Assembly (NCBI GenBank): GCA_902778105.1 | Contig: CACYWN010000006.1 | Coordinates: 1-64,000, forward strand | Reading direction: 5' to 3' | Length of the DNA: 64,000 nucleotides | Source: an uncultured Bacteroidia bacterium | GTDB taxonomy: Bacteria; Bacteroidota; Bacteroidia; Bacteroidales; UBA932 | Shown here: positions 40,018 to 49,668 of the stretch, piece by piece | How positions within the stretch are numbered: position 1 is the first letter of the stretch | Layout: every line of letters starts with the position of its first letter | Position numbers and translations under genes: made by a program | Notes under the pieces: generated by a model | Databases searched by the model: none | Told to the model about the DNA's origin: nothing | The model's input: the letters and a program-made list of their open reading frames with translations, nothing else

Positions 40018-42663
40018 GTGCGGAGGATCCTGTCATATCTGCTGACGGCACTGTCCCTCTGGGCGGTGTCGGCGCCTGTCCGGGCCCAGTCGAAAAAGGA
40101 GCAGCGGGATTCGCTCGTCACCCTGGTCAGCGCGAAATCGGCCCAGCTCATCGAAAAGAACGGGCAGAACTACCGCAAGGTCGTAGGTCCCGCCCGTTTC
40201 CTGCACAACAACACCTATCTGCTGTGCGACACGGCCCTTTGGAACGTGACGACCAACATCATCGACGCCATCGGCCACGTCCAGATCATCCAGGACCGCA
40301 CCCGCCTCAGTTCCAATACCCTCCAGTACATCGTGGAGGAGAACCTGGCGATGTTCCGCGGTTCCGTCGTCCAGCTGGAGGACAAGGACAAGAACACCCT
40401 CCGCACCCGGAACCTGGACTACAACACCCAGGATTCCGTGGCCATTTTCCAGAACGGCGGTTCGATGCGGGACAAGGACGGCCAGATCATCGAAAGCAAG
40501 TACGGCTCCTACGATGCCAAGGCGAGCCTGTTCGTGTTCAACGACCAGGTGAACATGTACATGGACACCACCTTCGTGAAGACCTCGCGCCTGGAATACC
40601 GCAGCGACCTGAACACCGCCTACTTCGGCTACGGGACCGACATGTGGCAGGACGACAACATGCTGTCCGCCAATGACGGCTGGTACGACCGGAACAAGGA
40701 GCTGTTCTTCTTCCGGCGCGACGTGCACCTGCTCACCAAAGACCAGGAAACCTGGTCCGACACCCTGTACTACCACCGGGCGGTGAACGACGTGGAACTC
40801 CTGGGCAAGGTGGAATTGATGGACACCACGCGGAATGTCTTCGCGCTGGCCGGGCGGGTCGACTACACCGACTCGCTCTCCCGGGTCAAGATGACCCGAA
40901 CACCGGCGGTGATGAGCGTCGAAGAGGAAAAAGGAAAACGGGATACGACCTACATCGGGGCCGACACGCTCCTGTACCGGGGAATCAAGCGGCACGTCGT
41001 GGACTCTCTGTGGAAGGTAGATGCCGACAAACGGCTCAAGGACCTTGCCGGTGACCCTGTGACGGAATACCGCAGGAAGGCGGCGGAAGCCGCGGCAAAA
41101 GCAGCGGAAGAGGCCGCAAAGAATAATCCGGACGCCCAGGCGGGAATCGACCGGGGACCGGAAGGAGCACGGCCGGGCGCCCGCGGCGGCAGAGGCCCTG
41201 CCACGGACGGAAAGGCTCCGCCTGCCGGAGAGACCGGCGAAAAGCCGGACGACCCTCCCGCCACAAAAGAAGAGCCTGAAACCGGGGAAACGCCCCAGGA
41301 TACGGTGGCCGTCGTTCCGGCGGTTGACACGACCCAACTGTCGTTCATCTGGGCCGTCAACCACGTGAAACTGTATCGGGAAGACATGCAGATGTCCTGC
41401 GACTCGTTGGCTTACAACGACTTGGACTCCCTGGTCCGGCTATACCGCGACCCGCTGGTCTTCAACGAGGGCAACCGGCAGTACGCCGCCGACAGCATCT
41501 ACGTCGTCATCAGGAACAGGAAGGCGGAAAGGGCCCGGCTGATGTCCAACGCCTTTATCACCACCCAGGAAGACACGGTCTGCTTCGACCAGATCAAGGG
41601 TACGGAGATGATGGCCTACTTCGACAGCACCCGCACGCTCCAGCGCTTCGACGCGCTGGGCGGCGCGACGGCCCTGTTCTTCCTCACGGAGAATGAGACG
41701 CTGGCGACCGTGAACAAAGTCGAATCCAAGATGCTCTACGCCCTTTTCGACGGGGGCAACCTGGACAAGATCTACTATTTCGACAATGCCAAGAACGACG
41801 CCTATCCGATCGTGCAGCTGCCCAGGGACGAGCGTTACATGAAGGGCTTCCGCTGGGATCCGGACCGCAAGCCCAGGGGACGCCAGGACATCACGCCGCT
41901 GGTCCCCCGCCGGAGCCAGCGAACCTCCTACCTGGCGCGTCCGCATGCCCAGTTCAAGGAGACGAACATCTATTTCCCGGGCCATATCAACAAGATTTAC
42001 AAGGACATTGCCGAGAGGGATTCCCTATCGGTCCTCCGGGCCCGGCAGCCCAAGGAACAGCCGAAAGCGACTCCGACCGTTACGCTCCCCGCAGCAGAAG
42101 ATTCCCTGCATGTGGCCCAGGAAACCCTGCCTGCAGCCCAGGATTCATTGCTGACGCCGGACCGCGTCCGCACGGAACAGGATACACTGGACACCTCCGC
42201 CAAGAAACCCGTGAAGGAGGTCCCTCGGGATTCGACCGGAACCCTCGTGATTCCCCTGGACAGCCTTTCCTTGTTCAAGCCGGCAGAGTCTGAAGGGAAT
42301 CCGTCCGTGAACCCGCCGTCCGAGAAAGAACTTGCGCGGGCGAAGAAGGAGGAGGAAAAGGCCCGCAAGGCCGAAGAGAAAGCCGCCAGGGATGCTGAAA
42401 AGGCAGCCAAAGCCGCCGAGAAGAAAGCCGCCCAGGAGGCCAAATGGGCCGAAAAGGACAAAGCCTATCAGGAAAAACAGGAAGCCAAGGCGCAAAAGAA
42501 GCTGGAGAAGGAACGCAAACGGAAACTCCGCGCCTTGCAGAAACTGGAAAGAAAGGCCCAGAAGGAACGCCGCATCTTCGAGCGCTATCTGGAGCAGGAG
42601 CGCGCCCGCGTAAAGAAGAAGGCGGCCCGCGAGGCGGAAAAGAAAAACAATCCAAACCCTTGA
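40018..42663 (+). CDS. OstA/LptA-like protein with long charged extensions (GTG start)
   Basis: This 881 aa protein starts at a GTG (40018), which gives a proper signal peptide (MRRILSYLLTALSLW, then AVSAPVRAQ). The OstA-like beta-taco region (about 40-330) has repeated strands such as ALWNVTTNIIDAIGHVQIIQ and TRNLDYNTQDSVAIF, and continues at about 440-640. It is interrupted by a low-complexity Ala/Pro/Glu/Gly-rich stretch (about 350-425). The last ~110 residues (769-881) are a Lys/Glu/Ala-rich, probably coiled-coil tail. LptA-type proteins bridge LPS through the periplasm to LptD. LptC is encoded at 56015. It is part of the SurA operon. Confidence 0.82.
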   Translation: MRRILSYLLTALSLWAVSAPVRAQSKKEQRDSLVTLVSAKSAQLIEKNGQNYRKVVGPARFLHNNTYLLCDTALWNVTTNIIDAIGHVQIIQDRTRLSSNTLQYIVEENLAMFRGSVVQLEDKDKNTLRTRNLDYNTQDSVAIFQNGGSMRDKDGQIIESKYGSYDAKASLFVFNDQVNMYMDTTFVKTSRLEYRSDLNTAYFGYGTDMWQDDNMLSANDGWYDRNKELFFFRRDVHLLTKDQETWSDTLYYHRAVNDVELLGKVELMDTTRNVFALAGRVDYTDSLSRVKMTRTPAVMSVEEEKGKRDTTYIGADTLLYRGIKRHVVDSLWKVDADKRLKDLAGDPVTEYRRKAAEAAAKAAEEAAKNNPDAQAGIDRGPEGARPGARGGRGPATDGKAPPAGETGEKPDDPPATKEEPETGETPQDTVAVVPAVDTTQLSFIWAVNHVKLYREDMQMSCDSLAYNDLDSLVRLYRDPLVFNEGNRQYAADSIYVVIRNRKAERARLMSNAFITTQEDTVCFDQIKGTEMMAYFDSTRTLQRFDALGGATALFFLTENETLATVNKVESKMLYALFDGGNLDKIYYFDNAKNDAYPIVQLPRDERYMKGFRWDPDRKPRGRQDITPLVPRRSQRTSYLARPHAQFKETNIYFPGHINKIYKDIAERDSLSVLRARQPKEQPKATPTVTLPAAEDSLHVAQETLPAAQDSLLTPDRVRTEQDTLDTSAKKPVKEVPRDSTGTLVIPLDSLSLFKPAESEGNPSVNPPSEKELARAKKEEEKARKAEEKAARDAEKAAKAAEKKAAQEAKWAEKDKAYQEKQEAKAQKKLEKERKRKLRALQKLERKAQKERRIFERYLEQERARVKKKAAREAEKKNNPNP

Positions 42664-42664
42664 T

Positions 42665-43225
42665 ATGAAACGGATTCTCACGATTTTCGCCGTGCTGCTG
42701 GCAGCAGTGACGGCCATGGCCCAGGGCACCAAGACGTACGGCATCAAATCCGGCACCTACAAAACCGAGATGGATATGATGGGACAGAAGGTCGTCGCTT
42801 CTGTCTGGTTCGACGATTATGGCGCCAGGCAGCTCACCAAGACGAAGATGTCCATGATGGGCATGGACCTTGACATGGGCACGCTGGTCCTCGACGGCAA
42901 GACCTATATGATCAACTACGCGGAGAAACAGGTCCAGGAAATGCCCGCGCAGGAGAGCATCAACTACATGGACCTCAACGAGGAAGTGGTTGCGAAATAC
43001 AAGATCGCCATGGACGGCGTGGAAGAAATCGCCGGCAAGGAATGCCTGGTGATGACGGCGGAGATCAGCCAGATGGGCCAGACCGCCAAGGTGAGGGCGA
43101 GCGTCTGGGAAGGCATCCCGATGAAGACCGTCACCTCGTCCATGGGAATGAATATCACCACCACCGTCACCGAACTCAAGGAAGGCCCCGTGGACGCCTC
43201 CCTGTTCGTCCTCCCCGAGTTTTAA
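42665..43225 (+). CDS. Secreted Met-rich protein, DUF4412-like
   Basis: This 186 aa protein has a signal peptide (to about residue 19, VTAMAQ). The mature domain is a compact beta-rich fold with many methionines (TEMDMMGQKVVASVWF, TKMSMMGMDLDMGTLV), similar to DUF4412 and outer-membrane-lipoprotein-sorting LolA-like domains. The family link is tentative. It follows the OstA-like gene by 1 nt, so it is probably the last gene of that envelope operon. Its stop overlaps by 4 nt that of the convergent CpXC gene. Confidence 0.65.
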   Translation: MKRILTIFAVLLAAVTAMAQGTKTYGIKSGTYKTEMDMMGQKVVASVWFDDYGARQLTKTKMSMMGMDLDMGTLVLDGKTYMINYAEKQVQEMPAQESINYMDLNEEVVAKYKIAMDGVEEIAGKECLVMTAEISQMGQTAKVRASVWEGIPMKTVTSSMGMNITTTVTELKEGPVDASLFVLPEF

Positions 43226-43839
43226 CGGAAGAACCGACCCAGCCAGGCCGCGTCCACCTCGGCAAAGCCGGAGGACGGACGCATCGACGGATTGCGCCCG
43301 AGGATTCCCCGGGCGTCTTCGTATACCCGGAAACCCACATTGACCACCTTCATCTCCCCGTCCTGCGGAAAGGAGAAAACAAGATCATTGTCCGGACCGT
43401 CCATCTTGAAGAATTTCAACGGAACATCCTGTAATTCCGCGCGTCTCTGCTGGTCGGCCAGTTCCATGCGGGTGACGTACTTGCACATCTCCACCAGCAC
43501 GTCGTCCAGCCCGCAGGCATGGATATTGACCTTTTCCACCAGGTCGCCGACTTCCCGGACCAGGCGGAGCGAATAACCGTCCAATTCCTTCACGGCGTCA
43601 GCCACCGCCCGAGGGGGCTGCTGGTCGCCCGGCAGGAGCCAGACCATCAGCTTTTCGGCCGGATCATGGTATAGGGTCTGGTATTTCAGGAGATTGCGGG
43701 CCCCGCAATACGGGCATTCCCAGACGAATAAAGAGCCGTCCCGGACCCGGGCCTTCAGGTCCGGATCCTGGGCGACATTGATGCTCGGAAAAGTAAGGAC
43801 TTCGTGGCTTTCGCCGCAGCGGGTGCAAGTTGCGTTCAT
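43222..43839 (-). CDS. CpXC-domain protein
   Basis: This 205 aa cytoplasmic protein has two Cys-x2-Cys knuckles, CTRC (about residues 5-8) and CPYC (about 42-45), which define the CpXC domain and probably bind one zinc. The remainder (WLLPGDQQPP onward) is alpha/beta without recognisable catalytic motifs. Function of CpXC proteins is unknown. The start codon overlaps the stop of the large OM protein gene, giving translational coupling to 43839-46871. Confidence 0.85.
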   Translation of the reverse strand: MNATCTRCGESHEVLTFPSINVAQDPDLKARVRDGSLFVWECPYCGARNLLKYQTLYHDPAEKLMVWLLPGDQQPPRAVADAVKELDGYSLRLVREVGDLVEKVNIHACGLDDVLVEMCKYVTRMELADQQRRAELQDVPLKFFKMDGPDNDLVFSFPQDGEMKVVNVGFRVYEDARGILGRNPSMRPSSGFAEVDAAWLGRFFR

Positions 43840-46800
43840 CAGAGGGCGGTATTAAACACGGCCCCGATGTAGAAAGGCTTGAGGCCGGGAATCTGTTCTT
43901 TCAGGAAGGGGAAGGCCGTTCCGCCGCTATAGGCGAGCCGCGCTCCGATGCTGAAGTCTCCCGTGACGAGGATAATGCGCTGGAGGTTCACCGCAACGTC
44001 CGCACCGACACTCCAGAGCTGGTTTCCGCCCATTCTGACGGAAGGATGCGGCTGGAGGAGCGTGAAGTCGGCGAACGGAATCAGTTCGAAGTTCCGGAAA
44101 TAGAAGATGTTTCCGACGGCGAAGTCCACCGGGAAGAGCGGCATCGCATAATCCAGGGAAAGCCGGCCGGCCAGCGGAGCGGCGACAAGAAGGTTCGCTT
44201 CGACAGCCGCATTCGAGACCAGTCCGCGGGGGGCCGGCGGGCAGGGATCCGTGAACCAGGACGAATAGCGGTCCATCGTATAATGCCGCACGGCGGCGGA
44301 AAGTTTCAGGCCATGCCAGGGATGGAAGCCCGGGAAATAGGCATACACCTTTCCGTATTCCGACCAATTGAAATCGACGCTGGTCACGCCGGCCTCGAAG
44401 CCGAAGCCCCTGGAGGACATCCGCTGCGAACGGGCGGCGGGACGGAGGAAACGGCCCCGGAGGACGGCCGAGGTCCGATATGCCGTAGCGCGGGAAGACC
44501 AGTTTGTCTTGTCGGGATATTCCTTGTCCTCAGAATACCCGCCATCCGCAGCGGGATAGGCCTTGACGGGGAGGAATGGGCCATAGAGGTCATCGTTGCT
44601 GAGTGCAAGGGAAAGTGACGGCTCAATCCTGCGTTCCCACCCTCCGGAGGAGAAATCCAGCGGCAGGGCGACGGACGCCGATCCGCCCACGTAAACTTTC
44701 CCGTATGAGGTCGAACGGATGAACGTGGAATCGTTCGCCGTGACCAGGCAGGGTGTCTGCAGGGCGGCATCGCGGTCTCCCACGTCCAGGGCAAAATCGA
44801 AGACCGGATACAGACCGCTGTACGACATCTTCAGATGGAAGCCGGCGCCGGGGGTCTTCTCCCCGGAAGAGACCTTCTCGTGGATTGACAGCCCTACGGA
44901 GCCGTTCACGGTGCCCAGGCGGTTCGTGAAAAAACCGGTCGCCCCCCAGGAGGCCGTCTGGAAATAGTAATCCCGGAAAGAGGCCTCCGAGCGGCCCAGA
45001 TTGATATAGGCGGGCACCCAGGAGTGGAAATGGAAGGCGTCCGCAATCTTCGGAAAGGGCTTCGCAGGGGTCAGGTCGACGGGTTGTTTCGGCAGGGAGG
45101 CCGAAATCCGCGCTTCCTGGTCGGAGAGAACCTCGGCGACGGGATCACGGAAGATGTCTTTGAAATCGACCTCCCGGGGCAGGCATTCCACCCGGGAAAT
45201 CAGCCGGCCTTCAGGCTGTAGGACGGAAGCATACAGGAGTCCGTCCACCAAAAAGGGAGAGCCCAGGCCATACTTCGTGACGGACAGCTGTGTCAGTTTC
45301 CCCCCGGAAAAGGTATAGGCTTCGCTCGTTCCGGTCCGGTCGCAGACCATCAGGAGGGTGTTCCCGTCCACGGCGGACAGGTCCTTGACCGTCACCGGCT
45401 GCGGAGCCAGCAGGGTTTCGGGGGCGCCGCCGTCCCGGGGCACAAGGTACAGGCCCGTCCCGTCGTCCGATATGGCGGAGAAGACAAGCCCGGCGTCCTG
45501 GAAGACCACTTCCGCCGGCTGGAGGCCGGCCGGCACCGGCCATCGCCAGAGGATGTCCCCACTCCGGGCGGCCAGGACGACAATGGCGGCCGATCCGTCC
45601 GTCGGAAATTCCACGGCACAGAGGGAAAGCCCGTCCGGCGAAACGCTGGGGCTGGCAAAGCGTCCCTTGCGAACCAGGGAGCCCTTGTGTCCCGTCCGCG
45701 CGTCATAATACCGGATCCGGAGATCCTGTTTCAGCGTCCAGCGGACATCCGGAACGGACTCGGCCCAATAGACGCGCTGCAGGGGGGCCGACCAGGCCAG
45801 TTTCCCTTCGCCGCCGAAGGCCGATACGGTCTCTTCCTCCCCGCCGGGACGCACCTGTACGAGGACCGCAGGAAGGTCCATGCCTGCCTTTTCCGCATAG
45901 ATGTCCCCGTCTGCCGGCACGGACCCGGCATAGACCGTATAGGACCGGGGCTGGCGGACTTGGAGCTCCGTTCCGGAGAAGGGGGCGCGACGGCGGTCGT
46001 CCTGCGCCCAAAGGCCCCGGTAGGTATCCATCATTTCGCGCCAGGCGGCCGGCAGCGTCTTCCCTGAAGACAGCTTCGAGGCCGAATTCATCGCAGAGAA
46101 GGCGCCGCCGAGGGTGGAGGCCACCTTCAGGAATTTCGTCGTATAAAACGGATCCTCGTACAAGTACCGGTAGCCGGCGACGGTCAGGTAGCCAAGCCGG
46201 TAGATGTCCGGCGTATACTTCTTGATGGACCCGTAGTGCCACTGGTACCAGTTGCGGAGGTCACCCGTATCGAAGAACATCCGCATCTCGCTCAGGAAAT
46301 CGCCGCTGCGGCCGCGCCCGGCCCGGGTCAGGGCCGTCTCGGCGACCACGGCGTCCCCTTCCAGCAGGGAAAGGTTCGGAATCATGCCGATCAGCATCTC
46401 CGGCATTTCACCGAGAAAATAGTGGAAAGGGGCCCAGAAGCCGGTCCGGATGAACTGTTTCTGGGCGACGTGCCGGCCCTCATGGATGGCGAGCAGCCTC
46501 GCCCAGGGAACCGGCGTGAGACCGGAAACGTCCGGCAGGGTGAAGAGGTCCATCCGCCTGGGCGTCCAGGCTACCAGGCCGTTCGACAGGCCGGTATAGA
46601 GATGCAGGATGACGGGCATCGGCCGGAAAAACCTTTCGTTCGGGCGGAAACCGGAGGTTGCCGAAAGCGGGACGCTGTACTGTTGCAACAGCGTCCCGTA
46701 AACGGTGGCCAGCGAGTCAAGCCCGCGCGGATAGATCAGTTGATAGTCTCCGGTCCGGAAAGCGGACCAGCGGAGTCGTCCCGGGTCGTTACCCGTAGTG

Positions 46801-46871
46801 GAGAAGAGCTGCGCATGGGCGCACAGGGGCAGAAGGGCGGCCGCCAGGGTCGCCAAGACGCAGCGTCTCAT
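43839..46871 (-). CDS. Outer-membrane HExxH / beta-propeller / beta-barrel protein, copy 2
   Basis: This 1010 aa paralogue of 34572-37613 has the same length and layout: signal peptide (to about residue 20), HEGRH at 130-134, a possible third ligand Glu171 in LLEGDAVVAETAL, propeller-like strands (about 320-600) and a C-terminal barrel. Shared blocks include YPRGLDSLA, SNGLVAWTPRRMDLFT, GEMPEMLIG and FHSWVPAYINLGR. The double conservation of HExxH and LLEGDA argues for a real metal site. It lies between galK and the CpXC gene on the minus strand, 4 nt from galK. The cellular role is unknown. Confidence 0.75.
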   Translation of the reverse strand: MRRCVLATLAAALLPLCAHAQLFSTTGNDPGRLRWSAFRTGDYQLIYPRGLDSLATVYGTLLQQYSVPLSATSGFRPNERFFRPMPVILHLYTGLSNGLVAWTPRRMDLFTLPDVSGLTPVPWARLLAIHEGRHVAQKQFIRTGFWAPFHYFLGEMPEMLIGMIPNLSLLEGDAVVAETALTRAGRGRSGDFLSEMRMFFDTGDLRNWYQWHYGSIKKYTPDIYRLGYLTVAGYRYLYEDPFYTTKFLKVASTLGGAFSAMNSASKLSSGKTLPAAWREMMDTYRGLWAQDDRRRAPFSGTELQVRQPRSYTVYAGSVPADGDIYAEKAGMDLPAVLVQVRPGGEEETVSAFGGEGKLAWSAPLQRVYWAESVPDVRWTLKQDLRIRYYDARTGHKGSLVRKGRFASPSVSPDGLSLCAVEFPTDGSAAIVVLAARSGDILWRWPVPAGLQPAEVVFQDAGLVFSAISDDGTGLYLVPRDGGAPETLLAPQPVTVKDLSAVDGNTLLMVCDRTGTSEAYTFSGGKLTQLSVTKYGLGSPFLVDGLLYASVLQPEGRLISRVECLPREVDFKDIFRDPVAEVLSDQEARISASLPKQPVDLTPAKPFPKIADAFHFHSWVPAYINLGRSEASFRDYYFQTASWGATGFFTNRLGTVNGSVGLSIHEKVSSGEKTPGAGFHLKMSYSGLYPVFDFALDVGDRDAALQTPCLVTANDSTFIRSTSYGKVYVGGSASVALPLDFSSGGWERRIEPSLSLALSNDDLYGPFLPVKAYPAADGGYSEDKEYPDKTNWSSRATAYRTSAVLRGRFLRPAARSQRMSSRGFGFEAGVTSVDFNWSEYGKVYAYFPGFHPWHGLKLSAAVRHYTMDRYSSWFTDPCPPAPRGLVSNAAVEANLLVAAPLAGRLSLDYAMPLFPVDFAVGNIFYFRNFELIPFADFTLLQPHPSVRMGGNQLWSVGADVAVNLQRIILVTGDFSIGARLAYSGGTAFPFLKEQIPGLKPFYIGAVFNTAL

Positions 46872-46875
46872 CAGG

Positions 46876-48018
46876 TTACAGCTTGCGGGCGCCGTCGCTG
46901 ATGACCACGTTGTAGACCTTCGGAGCGTGGCCGAACTTCTCGGTGAACTTGGCCACGGCCGTATTGACGAAATCGTCGTACAGCTCGTCCTTCACCAGGT
47001 TGATGGTGCAGCCGCCGAAGCCGCCGCCCATGACACGGGAGCCAGTGACGTCCATCTTGCGGGCCAGCTTGTTCAGGAAGTCGAGTTCCTCGCAGGAGAC
47101 TTCGTACAGGCGGCTCATGCCGAAGTGCGTCTGGTACATCATTTCGCCCACGGTCTCGTAGTCGCCGCGCTCCAGGGCGTCGCAGACATCGAGGACGCGC
47201 TGGACCTCACCGATCACGTACTCGGCACGGAGGAAATCCTCCTCGGGAATCTCGGTGCGGACCTCATCCAGCCACTGGCGCTTGGCGTCGGAAAGGAATT
47301 CCACGTCCGGATGGTACTTGCGGATGGCGGCGGCGGCATTCTCGCAGGAGGCGCGGCGCTTGTTATAGGCGCTGGATGCCAGCTCGTGCTTCACGCAGGA
47401 ATCGATGAGAACGAGGCGATAACCCTCCGGGTTGAAGGGGAAATACTTGTATTCCAGGGTCTTGCAGTTCAGGCGGATCAGGGAGCCGGCCTTGCCGAAA
47501 ATGGAGGCGAACTGGTCCATGATACCGCACTTGACGCCGCAGTAGTTGTGCTCGGTGCTCTGGCCGATCTTCGCGAGTTCGAACTTGTCGATCCCGTTGC
47601 CGAAGATGTCGTTCAGGGCGAAGGCAAAGGTGCTCTCGAGGGCCGCGCTGGAGCTGAGGCCGGCGCCCAGGGGAACGTCTCCCGCGAAGACGGTATTGAA
47701 TCCTTCCACCTTTCCGCCGCGCTTGATGGTCTCCCGGCACACGCCGAAGATGTAGCGCGCCCACTGCTGTTCGGGCTTATCCTCTTCCTGAAGTCCGAAT
47801 TCCACAAATTCGTCATAGTCAAGGGAGAAGGCCTTCACCTTCTGGGTTCCGTTGACCTTGATCTCGGCCATGATGCCGCAGTCGATGGCACCCGGGAACA
47901 CATAACCGCCGTTGTAGTCCGTGTGTTCGCCGATCAGGTTGATACGTCCGGCAGAGGCGTACACGTCGCCGTGCTCGCCGAAAAGGGTCTGGAATTTTTC
48001 TTGGATTTTTTCTTTCAT
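46876..48018 (-). CDS. galK: Galactokinase
   Basis: This 380 aa enzyme is full length and phosphorylates alpha-D-galactose to galactose-1-phosphate with ATP. GHMP-kinase motifs are present: the galactose signature GRINLIGEHTDYNGG (about 24-38), the ATP loop PLGAGLSSSAALE (about 116-128) and the C-terminal GSRVMGGGFGGCTI (about 332-345). It works with GalM in the Leloir pathway; GalT and GalE are not in the window. A TATATTTG box lies upstream on the minus strand. The large OM protein gene follows after 4 nt and may be co-transcribed. Confidence 0.97.
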   Translation of the reverse strand: MKEKIQEKFQTLFGEHGDVYASAGRINLIGEHTDYNGGYVFPGAIDCGIMAEIKVNGTQKVKAFSLDYDEFVEFGLQEEDKPEQQWARYIFGVCRETIKRGGKVEGFNTVFAGDVPLGAGLSSSAALESTFAFALNDIFGNGIDKFELAKIGQSTEHNYCGVKCGIMDQFASIFGKAGSLIRLNCKTLEYKYFPFNPEGYRLVLIDSCVKHELASSAYNKRRASCENAAAAIRKYHPDVEFLSDAKRQWLDEVRTEIPEEDFLRAEYVIGEVQRVLDVCDALERGDYETVGEMMYQTHFGMSRLYEVSCEELDFLNKLARKMDVTGSRVMGGGFGGCTINLVKDELYDDFVNTAVAKFTEKFGHAPKVYNVVISDGARKL

Positions 48019-48045
48019 ATCGGTATCTTATTTAGTGTCAGTCTA

Positions 48046-48053
48046 CAAATATA
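48046..48053 (-). promoter_or_regulatory. -7 promoter box for galK
   Basis: The revcomp is TATATTTG, 27 nt upstream of the galK ATG at 48018. Confidence 0.4.
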
Positions 48054-48060
48054 ACATTTT

Positions 48061-48882
48061 TTATCGGCTGCGGATACCCCAGACCGAAAAATCGTACCGG
48101 GATTCGACATCTTTTTCCACGTCGTCCGGAAGGGCCGGAAAAAAGTCGATGCCGGTCCGTTCCTCCAGGTCATCGACCGTCATGGCGCAGTCCTGCAGCC
48201 AGTAGCGTTCGGCATCATTGCCCATCACGAAGGCGATGGACTGGTACCGCTTGCCGTTATGGACCATCACGGCCTTGTAGAAGGCATCCGGCACAACCAC
48301 ATGGTCCTTGCCGATGGTGCCGTAGATGTTATCGCCGACGATAGGCCCGGACACCACCCAGACCTTGCCATACTGGCGGGCCCAGGCGCGCACCTGCTTC
48401 TCCAGATACTGCCAGTCCTTGTTGTTCAGCTCCTCCCGCTGCGGGCAGATGTTCATGAAATAGAACGTCTCCGCCATCGCGTCGTCGTCCCACATGAAAT
48501 CCCCTGCCGGGGCCATGTGCCCGCGCGTCCAGCCGCTGCCGTTGTAATCCTCCCGCATGGCCTGCTTCCCCCGGTAGTTCATGTCCATCGAGAAGCTCTT
48601 TTCCTCCCGCGTCGCATCGCCGTGGGTCTCCTCCTCCGTGAGTTCGTAGGCGACCCAGTCGGGAATCAGGGTTTCCGGGTTATAGGAACTTACGAAGCCC
48701 TTGTACGTCATGATCCGGTCGCCTTCGCGGCTGGCCGGAAGTTCCAGCTGGTCATCCGGCAGTTCCACCAGGGGCGTGGCGGCACCGCCGCCCAGGAGGC
48801 CCGTCCGCTGCGCGATCAGCCAGGCGGCAAAAATCACGACCAGCACGAGGGCCGACAGAATGGATTTATCGTTCTTTTTCAT
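48061..48882 (-). CDS. Membrane-anchored DNA/RNA non-specific endonuclease (NUC family)
   Basis: This 273 aa protein has an N-terminal membrane anchor or signal helix (about residues 8-24). The beta-beta-alpha-metal nuclease domain (about 60-265) contains TRGHMAPAGDF with catalytic His122 (DRGH in most homologues, here TRGH) and the FYFMNICPQ segment carrying the metal-binding Asn. Homologues cut both strands of DNA and also RNA in the periplasm or outside the cell for nutrient scavenging. It stands alone upstream of galK. Confidence 0.9.
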   Translation of the reverse strand: MKKNDKSILSALVLVVIFAAWLIAQRTGLLGGGAATPLVELPDDQLELPASREGDRIMTYKGFVSSYNPETLIPDWVAYELTEEETHGDATREEKSFSMDMNYRGKQAMREDYNGSGWTRGHMAPAGDFMWDDDAMAETFYFMNICPQREELNNKDWQYLEKQVRAWARQYGKVWVVSGPIVGDNIYGTIGKDHVVVPDAFYKAVMVHNGKRYQSIAFVMGNDAERYWLQDCAMTVDDLEERTGIDFFPALPDDVEKDVESRYDFSVWGIRSR

Positions 48883-48937
48883 CTTCGCAGCATTTAGTGC
48901 GAAGATACGAATAATTTATGGCTCTTGGAATGCCCGC

Positions 48938-49668
48938 CTAGAAGATCATATCGAGGGCGGCCTGCTGCGCGCGGGCGCTGTGGGCGGCGTTCATCTTGCC
49001 GAAGTTCCACTTGACGCCGAACAGGACGTAGCGGCCCATCACGAGGCGGTAGGAGTCCTCCTCGTAGTTGGCGTTGACCGGGATGGAATACAGGATGCCG
49101 TCTCCGTCATACCAGAGCGCGGAAGTGATGCGATGGGAATAAACCTGGCTAAAGACAAACATCATCAGCGTGGAGAACTTTTCCCGGTTGTTCCGTGTCC
49201 AGTTTGCGGAGAGGAACGTCTGGGAATAAGGCTTCAAGTAGATGTTGCCCACACTCAGGCGGGAAGGGTTGCCGATGTCCAGCACCGGCCGCATCCGGGA
49301 AGCACCGGGGTGTTGCTGAAGCCGGAGGCGGACAGTGCGAAGCGATCGTTCCCCCGGCTGTGCTGGAACCGGAATTCCGGCATCAGGAACCAGTTCCATT
49401 CATCCTTCCCCGTGATATCTTCGATACCGTAGCTCTTGGAGAAAACCTCGTTAAGCTGGCCGTTCAGGTTGCCGCCCAGCGTAATCCAGGTGTTTTCTCC
49501 GAACTTGTACTGGGCTGTCAGGCTGTATTCCTGGTTCAGGGAGCGGCTCCGGTTCTCGGAGGAGTAATACCCGTTCCGGCCCGCCTCATCAAAGGCGTCC
49601 CAGAGATTGTGCCCGCGAGACCAGGTGAGTCGCGATGACGCGGAGAGGGTCCCCCCCTTCGTCCCACT
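48938..49668 (-). pseudogene. 3' fragment of an outer-membrane TonB-type receptor/barrel gene, truncated and frameshifted
   Basis: Two frames together read as a C-terminal barrel of an OMP_b-brl_3-like protein. From 49668 the first frame runs GGTLSASSRLTWSRGHN ... QYKFGENTWITLGGNLNGQ ... FALSASGFSNTP. After a one-base shift near 49307-49310 it continues ASRMRPVLDIGNPSRLSVGN, IYLKPYSQTFLSANW and YVLFGVKWNFGK to the stop at 48938. The upstream two thirds of the gene are missing. The break falls in a pyrimidine-rich tract directly next to repeat copy C and RAYT 2. It is not expected to give a functional protein. Confidence 0.75.
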
